Shown piece after piece: positions 25,764 to 34,622 of a stretch of 64,000 nt of DNA (its first letter is position 1; every line of letters starts with the position of its first letter). A program made the position numbers and the translations under genes. The DNA is taken from the NCBI RefSeq assembly GCF_003614975.1, contig NZ_QZWI01000002.1:186001-250000 (forward strand). The letters are read 5' to 3'. The stretch comes from Rahnella bruchi (GTDB lineage Bacteria > Pseudomonadota > Gammaproteobacteria > Enterobacterales > Enterobacteriaceae). The notes beneath the pieces were generated by a model that made no database searches, was not told where the DNA came from, and saw only the letters and a program-made list of their open reading frames with translations.

Positions 25764-26990
25764 TTACTCATTGCTGGCTTTCGCCGCCTCGATTTGCATC
25801 TGGATATTCTTCACCGCATCGTTGAGCGCGGCATCCACCGGTTGTTTGCCGGTCACACCCAGCTGGATACCGTTATTGGCCGGGCCCCAGACTTCCTGCA
25901 TTTCCGGCACACCCGGCATCGCCGTTGCGCGGGTAGACTGTTCGGCCACCGCGTTGGCTTTCTCATCGTTTTTAATCATCGGATCGTTCACCAGTGCCGT
26001 CAGTGCCGGAATTTCTTTGGTCACTTCATAGCGCACCTTGGCGTATTTCGGCTGGTTGATGAAGGTGATGAATTTTTCAGCCAGAGGCTTTTGTTTGCTG
26101 TACGTCGAAACGGCATACCCTTTCACGCCAAGGAATGAGCTCATCGGTTTGCCGTTTGGCAGCAACGGCAGCGCTTTCACGCCGTAGTTAATGCCTGCCG
26201 CTTCATACGGCTGAAAAGCCCACGGGCCGGTGATGACCGCTGCGGCTTTCTTCTCGGTGAACAGCGAGTCGATGGCGTTCAGGCCGTTATCGCCGACAAT
26301 CCCTGCCGGGAATAATCCGTCGGCATAGAATTTTTTCAGGTAAGTGATGGCTTCGACGCTGCCCGGTTTGTTCAGGCCGATATCTTCAACGTTGATTTCG
26401 CCTTTTGCGTCTTTCCCGAATATGTAACCTCCCATTGAAGCCATCGCGCCGTAGGCGTAATACACTTCGTCAAACTTGGCCAGCAGGCCATATTTGCCTT
26501 TCGCCCTTTCCGCTTTCGAGAAGGTGTAATACTCATCGAGCGTCGCCGGAGCCTCAGGCAGTAAGTCTTTGTTATAAATCAGCACCAGCGTTTCGACGGC
26601 TTTCGGCACGCCATAAGTCTGGCCTTTCAGCTGAAATGCATTGATAGCCGATGGCGTAAAGCTGTCGGTAAACGCTTTATCGAGCGTGAGCGGCGCCAGT
26701 AAACCCTGTACCACCGCCGTCCCTAGCTGATCATTGGGAATGACGACCACGTCCGGACCGATTCCCGCCGGACCATCCAGTCGTAGTTTCTCCGTTTGCT
26801 GTGCATAAGGCGTTTCCTGCACAACGACTTTGACGTTGTTCTCTTTCTCAAAATCTTTCACCGCGTCGGAAATACCGGAAGATTTCTTAATATCTTCCCA
26901 GATGAGTAACTGCCCCTCTGCTGCCCGAACGGCCTGGCTGCTAAGGCTTAAAGACATCATTACCAGGGCAGTAAGGTGTGTAATTTTCAT
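25764..26990 (-). CDS. ganE: Galacto-oligosaccharide-binding protein, MalE/GanS type
   Basis: A 408-residue periplasmic binding protein of the family 1 (MalE) type. The first 23 residues are a signal peptide ending AVRA/AEG. The mature part starts GQLLIWEDIKKSSGISDAVKDFE and shows the PYAQQTEKLRLDGPAGIGPDVVV loop and late TGPWAFQPYEAAGINYG region, as in MalE. I chose the ATG at 26990 because AGGAGCAAC precedes it; upstream in-frame starts lack sites and would bury the signal peptide. It is the first gene of ganEFGAB, divergent from ganK, with an operator candidate between. Confidence 0.92.
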   Translation of the reverse strand: MKITHLTALVMMSLSLSSQAVRAAEGQLLIWEDIKKSSGISDAVKDFEKENNVKVVVQETPYAQQTEKLRLDGPAGIGPDVVVIPNDQLGTAVVQGLLAPLTLDKAFTDSFTPSAINAFQLKGQTYGVPKAVETLVLIYNKDLLPEAPATLDEYYTFSKAERAKGKYGLLAKFDEVYYAYGAMASMGGYIFGKDAKGEINVEDIGLNKPGSVEAITYLKKFYADGLFPAGIVGDNGLNAIDSLFTEKKAAAVITGPWAFQPYEAAGINYGVKALPLLPNGKPMSSFLGVKGYAVSTYSKQKPLAEKFITFINQPKYAKVRYEVTKEIPALTALVNDPMIKNDEKANAVAEQSTRATAMPGVPEMQEVWGPANNGIQLGVTGKQPVDAALNDAVKNIQMQIEAAKASNE

Positions 26991-27114
26991 TGTTGCTCCT
27001 GAATGTGAAGGTATAACATTTTTTGTAGAGTACTTAACGACAACCATCCTACCAATTACTGACAAACCCTTTAAATACTGAAGTAGTGATGATTAATGCC
27101 ATAGCTAAAACTAT

Positions 27115-27137
27115 GTTATACGTTAAACTTGCGAGTC
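27115..27137 (+). promoter_or_regulatory. Probable GanR operator between ganE and ganK
   Basis: GTTATACGTTAA then ACTTGCGAGTC: 20 of 23 bases match the sequence upstream of ganL. It lies about 125-130 bases from both divergent start codons, so one site could control ganEFGAB and ganK. Confidence 0.55.
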
Positions 27138-27266
27138 ATAAATCACTACAAAAAGATGCGCGTTGTGTGATCTTCTCTCCAAAATTAGAACCCGCCCGTG
27201 CAAACGCTTACACAAGGTGGTTATAGTCCGAAACATCAGCGGTATGAATTCTTTATGAGGTCAAAC

Positions 27267-28370
27267 ATGTCCAGCATCAGACTTAAAAATGTGGTCAAAC
27301 GTTTCGATAAAACCGTGACGTTGCATGGCATCAATATTGATATTGAAGACGGTGAATTCACCGTTTTCGTCGGGCCATCGGGGTGCGGTAAATCCACCCT
27401 GCTGCGCATGATTGCCGGGCTGGAAGATATTACGGAAGGAGACGTTTACATTGGCGAGCAGCGGGTGAATGATGTCGACCCTTCCCGGCGCGGCGTGGCG
27501 ATGGTGTTTCAGTCTTACGCGCTGTATCCGCACATGACCATTGCGGAAAACATGGGTTACGGGCTGAAAGTGAACGGCGTACCGAAAGACGAAATTCGCC
27601 ATCAGGTCGAGATGGTCGCCAAAACGTTGCAGCTTTCTCATCTTCTGGACAGAAAACCAAAACAGCTTTCCGGCGGTCAGCGCCAGCGTACGGCTATCGG
27701 CCGCGCGATCGTGCGAAATCCGCAGGTATTTATGTTCGATGAGCCCCTGTCTAACCTCGATGCCGAACTGCGTGTGGATATGCGTTTACACATTTCCAAG
27801 CTGCATCAGGAACTGAAAACCACCATGGTGTACGTGACGCACGATCAGACCGAAGCCATGACGCTGGCCGATAAAATCGTGGTGATGAATTACGGCAAAA
27901 TCGAGCAGATAGGTGCGCCAATGGACCTTTACTACAATCCGGTGAATCAGTTTGTTGCCGGTTTTATCGGTTCGCCGAAGATGAATTTCCTGCCTGCCGA
28001 AGTCATGAGCTGGCAACCGGACCGGCTCGAAGTGCGCCTGACGCCGGAGAAAACGCTAACGTTAGCGCTGAGCACCCGCGAGCTGGCGACAGGCGATAAA
28101 GTGACACTCGGCATCCGCCCTGAACATCTGCTGTCGCAGGAAACCGAAAACGTGCTGGAATTTAACTGCGAAGTGGTCGAGCGGCTGGGCAACAGCACGT
28201 ATCTGTTCGGCCAGTGTTATGGTACCGACGGTTTCAAAATGCTGCTGCCGGGCGATATGGCGTTCAATCCTTATCAGAGCCTGACCACCTGGTTCGATGC
28301 CAAGCGCTGCATGGTATTTTGCGAAAACGGCCTGCGTATCAGCGCCCCAAGCCTTTCACATCTGCATTAA
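27267..28370 (+). CDS. ganK: Galacto-oligosaccharide ABC transporter ATPase, MalK/MsmK type
   Basis: A 367-residue ATPase of the sugar importer. Walker A GPSGCGKST is near residue 37, the signature LSGGQRQR near 134, Walker B FMFDEPLSNLD near 155, then the C-terminal OB-fold regulatory domain (GIRPEHL near 280). Length and domain order match MalK. I chose the ATG at 27267 with GAGG seven bases ahead; an upstream start at 27198 would add 23 residues. It is transcribed away from ganE, and a strong terminator follows. One ATPase serves the GanFG permease pair. Confidence 0.92.
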   Translation: MSSIRLKNVVKRFDKTVTLHGINIDIEDGEFTVFVGPSGCGKSTLLRMIAGLEDITEGDVYIGEQRVNDVDPSRRGVAMVFQSYALYPHMTIAENMGYGLKVNGVPKDEIRHQVEMVAKTLQLSHLLDRKPKQLSGGQRQRTAIGRAIVRNPQVFMFDEPLSNLDAELRVDMRLHISKLHQELKTTMVYVTHDQTEAMTLADKIVVMNYGKIEQIGAPMDLYYNPVNQFVAGFIGSPKMNFLPAEVMSWQPDRLEVRLTPEKTLTLALSTRELATGDKVTLGIRPEHLLSQETENVLEFNCEVVERLGNSTYLFGQCYGTDGFKMLLPGDMAFNPYQSLTTWFDAKRCMVFCENGLRISAPSLSHLH

Positions 28371-28389
28371 TCCTCTTTATTAAAACAGG

Positions 28390-28411
28390 ACCGCCCTTTC
28401 AGGGCGGTTTC
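28390..28411 (+). terminator. Terminator of ganK
   Basis: ACCGCCCT and AGGGCGGT form a perfect 8-bp stem with a tiny loop, followed by TTCCTTCC. Located 19 bases after the ganK stop. Confidence 0.65.
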
Positions 28412-28454
28412 CTTCCGCTTTTCATTCATACGCCGGATGTGAAATGTAAACAGC

Positions 28455-28473
28455 ATTGATAATCGTTATCATT
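28455..28473. promoter_or_regulatory. Fur box upstream of the siderophore-binding gene and cirA
   Basis: ATTGATAATCGTTATCATT contains the perfect palindrome GATAA-TCG-TTATC and fits the 19-bp Fur consensus closely. It lies 51 bases before the start codon, so iron-Fur repression of this gene, and perhaps of cirA beyond, is expected. Confidence 0.75.
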
Positions 28474-28523
28474 TCTTTTATTGTTTCCACCTCTTCAGGG
28501 ATACGAAAAGGAATCGGAAGAAG

Positions 28524-29675
28524 ATGAATTATCAGCAGAAAGTAGTGAGAACGCTTTGCGGCAAACGCATAGCTGCCGGATTCGCAGGATTAACCCTCGG
28601 TGTGTTGAGCTTCACCGCGCAGGCTGTCACGGTGACAGATGTTGCCGGGCGCACGGTCACCGTGCCGGATGATGTTCAGCGCATCGTGCTCGGAGAAGGC
28701 CGGTTGTTCTTCGCCCTTTCCCTGCTCGAAGGTCCGAAGCCTTTCGACCGCATTGTCGGCTGGCAGGGTGATTTCCGTAAGCTTGACCCGCAGACCTACG
28801 CCACCTATCAGGCAAAATTCCCGCAAATCGACAAAATCCCGCTGATTGGCAACACCAGCGCCGACAGTATCAGCCCGGAAAAAGTGCTGACGCTGAACCC
28901 GCAGCTGGCGATTTTTGGTTTATCTGGCCACGGGCCGGGCAAAGAAAGCGAGCTGGTGAAGCAACTCCAGAAAGCCGGTGTGCCGGTGGTGTTTGTCGAT
29001 TTCCGAACTTCACCGCTGAAAAACACGCTGCCAAGTATGGAACTGCTGGGCAAAGTGCTGAACCGCGAAAAGCAGGCGCAGGATTATATCCGCTTCTATC
29101 AGGATAATATCCGACGCGTCACTGACGTCACCAAAGACATTCCCGAGCAGGATAAACCGAAAGTCTTTATCGAACTGCGCGCCTCGACGGCGGACGAATG
29201 CTGCCGCTCTGCCGGAAACGGCAACATGGGTGATTTTATCGATCAGGCGGGCGGCGTGAATATCGCCAAACCACTGCTGCCGGGCCCTCTCGGTCAGGTG
29301 AATCTGGAAAAAGTCATCGCCTCTCAGCCTGATGTGTATCTGGTCAGCGGTGGCGCCAAACCGCCGAAAGCCGGTGAGCCGCTGCCTGCCGGTTTAGTGC
29401 TTGGCGCGCAGACCACGCCGGAACAGGCGAGCGCCAGTCTGAAACCACTGCTGGCGCGCAAAGGTATCAGCACGCTGAAAGCTGTCGAAGATGGCCGCAG
29501 TTTTGGCATCTGGCACAACTATTACAATTCCCCGTATAACGTGCTGGCCGTACAGGTCTTCGCCAAAGCATTTTATCCGCAAAAGTTTGCCGATCTCGAC
29601 CCGCAGCAAACACAAAAACAACTTTATAAACAGTTCCTCGCCGTCGAACCGACCGGCACTTACTGGACAGAGTAA
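28524..29675 (+). CDS. Fur-linked periplasmic binding protein, TroA/FecB-like siderophore type
   Basis: A 383-residue periplasmic protein of the helical-backbone metal/siderophore binding superfamily. The signal peptide covers about 34 residues (ending AQA). The mature part has TVTDVAGRTVTVPDDVQRIVLG and NPQLAIFG, as in BtuF/FecB/FepB-like proteins, but is longer than FepB. A double cysteine (DECCRSAGNGN, near residue 229) is unusual and could matter for ligand binding. No permease or ATPase lies beside it, so it must share a transporter elsewhere. A Fur box precedes it and cirA follows 51 bases on. I infer capture of a catecholate siderophore or its breakdown product brought in by CirA. Confidence 0.8.
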   Translation: MNYQQKVVRTLCGKRIAAGFAGLTLGVLSFTAQAVTVTDVAGRTVTVPDDVQRIVLGEGRLFFALSLLEGPKPFDRIVGWQGDFRKLDPQTYATYQAKFPQIDKIPLIGNTSADSISPEKVLTLNPQLAIFGLSGHGPGKESELVKQLQKAGVPVVFVDFRTSPLKNTLPSMELLGKVLNREKQAQDYIRFYQDNIRRVTDVTKDIPEQDKPKVFIELRASTADECCRSAGNGNMGDFIDQAGGVNIAKPLLPGPLGQVNLEKVIASQPDVYLVSGGAKPPKAGEPLPAGLVLGAQTTPEQASASLKPLLARKGISTLKAVEDGRSFGIWHNYYNSPYNVLAVQVFAKAFYPQKFADLDPQQTQKQLYKQFLAVEPTGTYWTE

Positions 29676-29684
29676 AAGGGACAT

Positions 29685-29709
29685 AGCCCCGCGCTGCCGG
29701 GGCTTTTTA
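29685..29709 (+). terminator. Hairpin terminator between the binding protein gene and cirA
   Basis: AGCCCC and GGGGCT around GCGCTGCC, then TTTTT. It stands only 18 bases before the cirA ATG, so some readthrough is needed if cirA uses the same promoter; it may lower receptor levels relative to the binding protein. Confidence 0.65.
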
Positions 29710-29726
29710 TCTCACGGAGAGAAGAA

Positions 29727-31700
29727 ATGGCTAAGGTTAAATTTACACCGGCGGTCAAGGCCGGGCTGCTTGCACAACTTATTGCTGCCGCGATGCCGGT
29801 GATGGCAGAAGACGCCAGCGAAGTGAAAGAAAAAGAAGAACAGATGGTGGTGACCGCCTCCTCCATCGAGCAAAATCTTAAAGATGCCCCTGCCAGTATC
29901 AGCGTCATCACCCGCGAAGATCTGCAAAAGAAACCGGTACAAAACCTCAAAGACGTTCTGAAAGACGTCCCCGGCGTGCAGATCACCAATGAAAGCGACA
30001 ACCGTCAGGGCGTCAGTATCCGCGGACTGGGCAGCGGCTACACGCTGATTTTAGTCGACGGCAAACGCGTGAATTCGCGCAACGCCGTGTTCCGCCATAA
30101 CGATTTCGATTTAAGCTGGATACCCGCTGAATCTATCGAACGCATCGAAGTGGTGCGCGGGCCGATGTCATCGTTATACGGTTCCGACGCGCTGGGCGGC
30201 GTGGTCAATATCATCACCCGTAAAGTCGGCACTAACTGGCACGGCACGCTGAGCGCCGATACCACGGTTCAGGAACACCGTGATCGCGGTGACACCGGCA
30301 ACGGCAACTTCTTTGCCAGCGGCCCGCTGGTTGACGATTTACTCGGCGTGAAAGTTTATGGTGCGCTCGGTAAACGCCAGAAAGATCAGGCCAGTTCCGC
30401 CAGCGGCAGCACTGGTCAGCCACGTATCGAAGGCTATACTTCACGCAACGCCAACGTCGAATTTTCACTGACTCCGACAGAAGATCAGGACATCACTTTC
30501 GGTTACGGCGCAGACCGTCAGGATCGCGATTCCGATACGCTGGATAAAAACCGCATCGAACGCGAAAACTACTCGGTCGGCCATAATGGGCGCTGGGGAC
30601 TGGCGAACACTGAATTGCGTTTCTACGGTGAGAACATCGAAAACAAAAATGCCGAAACCATCACCTCGAAAAACAATTCTCTCGACGGCAAAGTTGTGGT
30701 TCCGCTGGGTGATTACAACCAGTTCCTGACGTTCGGCGGCGAATACCGCAACGACAAACTGGAAGACGGCGTGAACATGAAAAACGGCGGCAGCACGCAG
30801 GCCAATCAGTACGCGCTGTTTCTGGAAGATGAATGGCGGATCCTCGAAAGTCTTGCGCTGACTGGCGGCGTGCGTATGGATGACCACGAAAACTACGGCG
30901 TCAACTGGAGCCCGCGAGCCTATCTGGTCTACAACGCTACCGACACCGTCACGATGAAAGGCGGCTGGGCATCAGCCTTCAAAGCGCCGTCGCTTTTACA
31001 GCTCAGCCCGGACTGGCAAAGCGCCTCCTGCCGCGGCAGCTGTAACGTGGTGGGAAGTCAGGATCTGAAAGCCGAAACCAGCGAAAGCGTGGAATTTGGC
31101 CTGTATTACGCCGGGCAGGAAGGGTTGCTGGAAGACGTGACCGCCAGCGCGACGGTGTTTCAGAACGATATCGACGATATGATCACGGTTATCCGCACCG
31201 CTAACCGCAGTCTGGCACCGACGTATCAGAATTTTGTCGGTTTCGACGCCAGCGGCAATCCGATCTTTCAGTATTACAACGTCAACAAAGCGCGCATCCG
31301 CGGGCTGGAAACTGAACTTGGTTTACCGCTTTCTGACCAGCTGAATCTCAAGCTGAATTACACTTACAACGACGCGCGCGATCTGAGTAATGGCGGCAAC
31401 AAACCATTATCTGAGCTGCCATTCCACACCAGTAACGCGACGCTTGACTGGAAACCGCTGGATGCCTGGAGCTTCTACCTTTCCGCTAACTACAAAGGCA
31501 AAAGCCGCACCGTCACTGACGGCAACACCACGCCGGGCGGATACACCATCTGGAACACCGGCGGTTCGTATGCGGTCAATAAAGCAGTGAAAATTCGCGC
31601 AGGGGTACTTAACCTGATGGATAAAGATCTCAACCGCGACGATTACAGCTATAACGAAGATGGCCGCAGATATTTCGCTGCCGTGGATTACAGTTTCTGA
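29727..31700 (+). CDS. cirA: Catecholate siderophore receptor CirA (TonB-dependent)
   Basis: A 657-residue outer-membrane receptor. After a signal peptide of about 27 residues comes a TonB box-like EEQMVVTAS stretch, the plug ([50 protein letters not shown]) and a 22-strand barrel ending in phenylalanine (AVDYSF). It follows E. coli CirA almost throughout, including [20 protein letters not shown] and [14 protein letters not shown]. In E. coli CirA takes up iron-bound catechols such as linear enterobactin fragments and is the colicin I receptor. GGAGAGAAG precedes the ATG. Confidence 0.95.
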   Translation: MAKVKFTPAVKAGLLAQLIAAAMPVMAEDASEVKEKEEQMVVTASSIEQNLKDAPASISVITREDLQKKPVQNLKDVLKDVPGVQITNESDNRQGVSIRGLGSGYTLILVDGKRVNSRNAVFRHNDFDLSWIPAESIERIEVVRGPMSSLYGSDALGGVVNIITRKVGTNWHGTLSADTTVQEHRDRGDTGNGNFFASGPLVDDLLGVKVYGALGKRQKDQASSASGSTGQPRIEGYTSRNANVEFSLTPTEDQDITFGYGADRQDRDSDTLDKNRIERENYSVGHNGRWGLANTELRFYGENIENKNAETITSKNNSLDGKVVVPLGDYNQFLTFGGEYRNDKLEDGVNMKNGGSTQANQYALFLEDEWRILESLALTGGVRMDDHENYGVNWSPRAYLVYNATDTVTMKGGWASAFKAPSLLQLSPDWQSASCRGSCNVVGSQDLKAETSESVEFGLYYAGQEGLLEDVTASATVFQNDIDDMITVIRTANRSLAPTYQNFVGFDASGNPIFQYYNVNKARIRGLETELGLPLSDQLNLKLNYTYNDARDLSNGGNKPLSELPFHTSNATLDWKPLDAWSFYLSANYKGKSRTVTDGNTTPGGYTIWNTGGSYAVNKAVKIRAGVLNLMDKDLNRDDYSYNEDGRRYFAAVDYSF

Positions 31701-31784
31701 CAATAACCTCCCGCCGGGACACTTCACGTTCCGGCAGTTTCAGTGCTATATCTCTTTATCATTATTTTCAGATAAGGGATTTCC

Positions 31785-32744
31785 ATGCCACTGCAATGCC
31801 TCATTCTTGATGATTACCAGAATGTTTCCCTTTCGCTGGCTGACTGGCACTCACTGGCGCCGCAGGTGGAATGCCGCGTACTCACAGAACATATTGATGA
31901 CGAAAACGTGCTGGCCGAAACCCTGAAAGACGCGACAATCCTGGTGATCATGCGTGAGCGCACGCCGTTCACCGCTGCGCTGTTTGCCCGTCTGCCAAAG
32001 TTAAAACTGCTGATCACTTCCGGTATGCGCAATGCTTCAATAGATCTCGCGGCAGCTAAAAAGCACGGTGTGACCGTTTGCGGCACCGGCAGCGGACAGG
32101 CCGCACCGGTGGAACTGACCTGGGCGCTGATCCTCGGACTGGCACGCCATCTGGTCACCGAAAATAATGCGTTACGCCATAACGGCCCGTGGCAAAGCAC
32201 GCTCGGCGTTGGGCTGAACGGCAAACGTCTCGGGCTGCTGGGGCTGGGGAAAATCGGCCAGAAAGTGGCACAAATTGCGCAGGCATTTGGTATGAACGTT
32301 TGCGCCTGGAGCCAGAATCTGACAGCAGAACGCGCTGCTGAGCACGGCGTGACACTTTGCACATCGAAAGAAGAATTGCTGCAAACCAGCGACCTGATAT
32401 CCATTCATCTGGTGCTCGGTGAACGCACGCGCGGCTTACTGGGTGCACAGGAGCTGGCACAGATGAAGCCTTCGGCTCTGCTGATTAATACCTCGCGCGC
32501 GGCGATAGTCGATCAGTCCGCCCTGCTCGATGCGTTGCAAAACGGTGTGATTGCCGGTGCCGGGCTGGATGTCTTTGACATCGAACCCTTGCCTGCTGAC
32601 CACCCTTTCAGAACGCAACCCAACGTGCTGGCGACGCCGCATCTGGGCTACGTTTCCGACGGCAACTATCGGGTGTATTTCACTGAAGCCGTGGAAGATA
32701 TTCAGGCTTATCTCGCAGATAATCCGCTGCGTGTTTTGCAATAG
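31785..32744 (+). CDS. D-2-hydroxyacid dehydrogenase family protein
   Basis: A 319-residue NAD(P)-dependent dehydrogenase of the SerA/formate dehydrogenase-like family. The Rossmann loop GLLGLGKIGQKVA is near residue 147, and the catalytic triad is present: Arg in NTSRAAIVDQ, Glu in DVFDIEPLP, His in TPHLGYVSDGNY. It converts a 2-keto acid to a D-2-hydroxy acid or the reverse; the substrate is not clear. An atypical Y-V-S-D-G-N-Y loop follows the histidine. It stands alone between cirA and a strong terminator. Confidence 0.85.
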   Translation: MPLQCLILDDYQNVSLSLADWHSLAPQVECRVLTEHIDDENVLAETLKDATILVIMRERTPFTAALFARLPKLKLLITSGMRNASIDLAAAKKHGVTVCGTGSGQAAPVELTWALILGLARHLVTENNALRHNGPWQSTLGVGLNGKRLGLLGLGKIGQKVAQIAQAFGMNVCAWSQNLTAERAAEHGVTLCTSKEELLQTSDLISIHLVLGERTRGLLGAQELAQMKPSALLINTSRAAIVDQSALLDALQNGVIAGAGLDVFDIEPLPADHPFRTQPNVLATPHLGYVSDGNYRVYFTEAVEDIQAYLADNPLRVLQ

Positions 32745-32760
32745 CCTGAATTACAGGCAT

Positions 32761-32790
32761 AAAAAAACCGGGCATAAACCCGGTTTTTGC
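32761..32790. terminator. Bidirectional terminator between the dehydrogenase gene and tmaR
   Basis: AAAAAACCGGG, loop CATAAA, CCCGGTTTTT. Perfect stem with A-run and T-run, so it can end both convergent genes. Confidence 0.85.
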
Positions 32791-32807
32791 TTTGAGCGGC
32801 GACGAAA

Positions 32808-33140
32808 TTACTTCGCTTCGTTGGCTTTGATTTCGCCCATCGCTTTTAGCTTTTTGGACATTTCACGACGTTCTTTCGACAGGTCTGCATTGCGGATGAT
32901 GTAATCATCAACACGATCTTCATAGTCGCCGCGCATGCTGGCAATGATCGCCTGAATTTCGTCGATGCTCATACCCTGCTTGATGTAATCACTCAGGTTG
33001 TCGAGCAGCAGAACACGTTTCTGGTTGTCACGGATTTTCTTTTCGTTGTCAGCAATTTCACGTTGTAATTTGTTTTTACGACGGAAAATGCGCACAAACT
33101 CCAGAACGTCCTGGAAACTCGGCTTATTGATATTGTCCAT
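32808..33140 (-). CDS. tmaR: PTS polar-localisation regulator TmaR (YeeX, DUF496)
   Basis: A 110-residue, highly charged coiled-coil protein. It matches E. coli YeeX nearly throughout: [20 protein letters not shown], then [15 protein letters not shown] and [20 protein letters not shown]. In E. coli, TmaR gathers enzyme I of the phosphotransferase system at the pole and controls its activity. GAAGGTG precedes the ATG. As in E. coli it stands downstream of yeeA on the same strand. Confidence 0.96.
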   Translation of the reverse strand: MDNINKPSFQDVLEFVRIFRRKNKLQREIADNEKKIRDNQKRVLLLDNLSDYIKQGMSIDEIQAIIASMRGDYEDRVDDYIIRNADLSKERREMSKKLKAMGEIKANEAK

Positions 33141-33297
33141 TTAAACACCTTCGATTAAGTTACACAGATTCAGTGACTGACTTGTCGCGACCCGTTTTGC
33201 CAGCAGAAATAGTAGCGTAGCAAAGAATGGTCAGCGCGCTCAGATAATCGTCCAATGGCTCCATCTTACCCGTTTTAGGCCACAGACAAAAATCCCT

Positions 33298-34416
33298 TCA
33301 TGCTTTCGTTGTTTTACCGCTGCTTATTTGAGCGTCTTCTTTGCGCATCGTCATGGTGATGAGGTCGCCTATAGATCTCAGCTGTTCCGCCACCTGCGAG
33401 CTTAGCCATACATAACCATAGACCTGCGCTTCCAGATGGTTTGCCGCATTCATTTCCGCCATCAGCGCTTTCAGTTCTTCAGCAGATTCGTTGAGCTGAT
33501 GGTCGATGGTCAGTTCGTCACCTTTAGTGCCGTTAATCAGCATCAGGCTGAGCTTTTCCAGCGTTTCGAGCATCAGCAACTGCGCACTGCGTAACGTAGG
33601 GGCATTGAGCATCAGAAAGTGGCTTTCCCGCGAACTCCAGTAAGCATCCGCCAGCAGTTCAAGAGTACACAGCAAATTGCGGCTCAGCGTCTGGATCGCA
33701 TCAAATACTTCGCGCGGTATATGAGATTCTTTACTGGCAGGCGCAAACAGAGAACGCATTTTGACGACCTGATTCATGGTCGACTTCATCTTACCGTGCA
33801 GATGCGGACGCTCGAGCATGTTCGGCGACAGCCACGCGCTGTAGAGTTTATTCAGCGACATCAGGCAATCGGCCATTTGCATGCGCCAGTGAATAAACGC
33901 GCGCTGCGGATAAATACTGGCAAAAAACAGCGCCAGCAGTGAACCAAAAATCACATCACCGGACCGCCAGAGTGCGGTTTTCATATCACCCGGCCCCGCC
34001 CCGCAGACCACCGCCAGTGTGATACCAATTAGCAGCGCCATATACGGACGTTTGCCGAGGGTCAGATAGCCGCTGACAAACATTACCACGGCGCACCACA
34101 CCATCATCAGCGGCAAAGAGTACAGCTCAAGCCATAAGGCAATCAGCCCGGAAACCGAACCTAAAACGGTTCCGCTGATGCGTTCCAGTACCCTCTGAAC
34201 GACGTTTCCCCAAAACGAAATCGGCCCCATCACCACCACCATCGTGATCAGCGGCCAGGTGCCTTCCGGGATTTCAGTCAGACGCACGATCAGGAAAGTC
34301 AGCAGAAACGCCACGGCGATACGCAAACCGTGAGTAATGCGGTAATTACGGTAAATGACGTTATCCAGCGGAGAAATTTTCTTGTCGAGACGCACGTTAG
34401 GCCTGCCGTAAGGCAT
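33298..34416 (-). CDS. yeeA: FUSC-family inner-membrane protein YeeA
   Basis: A 372-residue membrane protein of the fusaric-acid-resistance/aromatic-efflux type. Six hydrophobic spans fill residues about 20-175 (ITHGLRIAVAFLLTFLIVRL, TWPLITMVVVMGPISFWGN), followed by a cytoplasmic helical domain. It agrees with E. coli YeeA, including GTVLGSVSGLIALWLELYSL, and has a slightly longer N-terminus. No substrate is established. It is divergent from sbcB with a 206-base gap; in E. coli sbmC and dacD stand between these two genes, and here they are missing. Confidence 0.92.
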   Translation of the reverse strand: MPYGRPNVRLDKKISPLDNVIYRNYRITHGLRIAVAFLLTFLIVRLTEIPEGTWPLITMVVVMGPISFWGNVVQRVLERISGTVLGSVSGLIALWLELYSLPLMMVWCAVVMFVSGYLTLGKRPYMALLIGITLAVVCGAGPGDMKTALWRSGDVIFGSLLALFFASIYPQRAFIHWRMQMADCLMSLNKLYSAWLSPNMLERPHLHGKMKSTMNQVVKMRSLFAPASKESHIPREVFDAIQTLSRNLLCTLELLADAYWSSRESHFLMLNAPTLRSAQLLMLETLEKLSLMLINGTKGDELTIDHQLNESAEELKALMAEMNAANHLEAQVYGYVWLSSQVAEQLRSIGDLITMTMRKEDAQISSGKTTKA

Positions 34417-34622
34417 AAATTCAGATTAGGCGGTAGTTTAGCCGAGTTATCACAGGCATTCACCCCGGTTATGTCAGGGTTTTGGCAGATTGGTGCCGGA
34501 GAATGTGCCGATTTTGACGATGTGTTCCATGACTGCGCATTTTGTCATGACATCATTGTGGCGGATGGTATCCTAGTCGCCGTCGATTTTATTATTCCGC
34601 ACTGATAAAGGTTATCTTCGTA

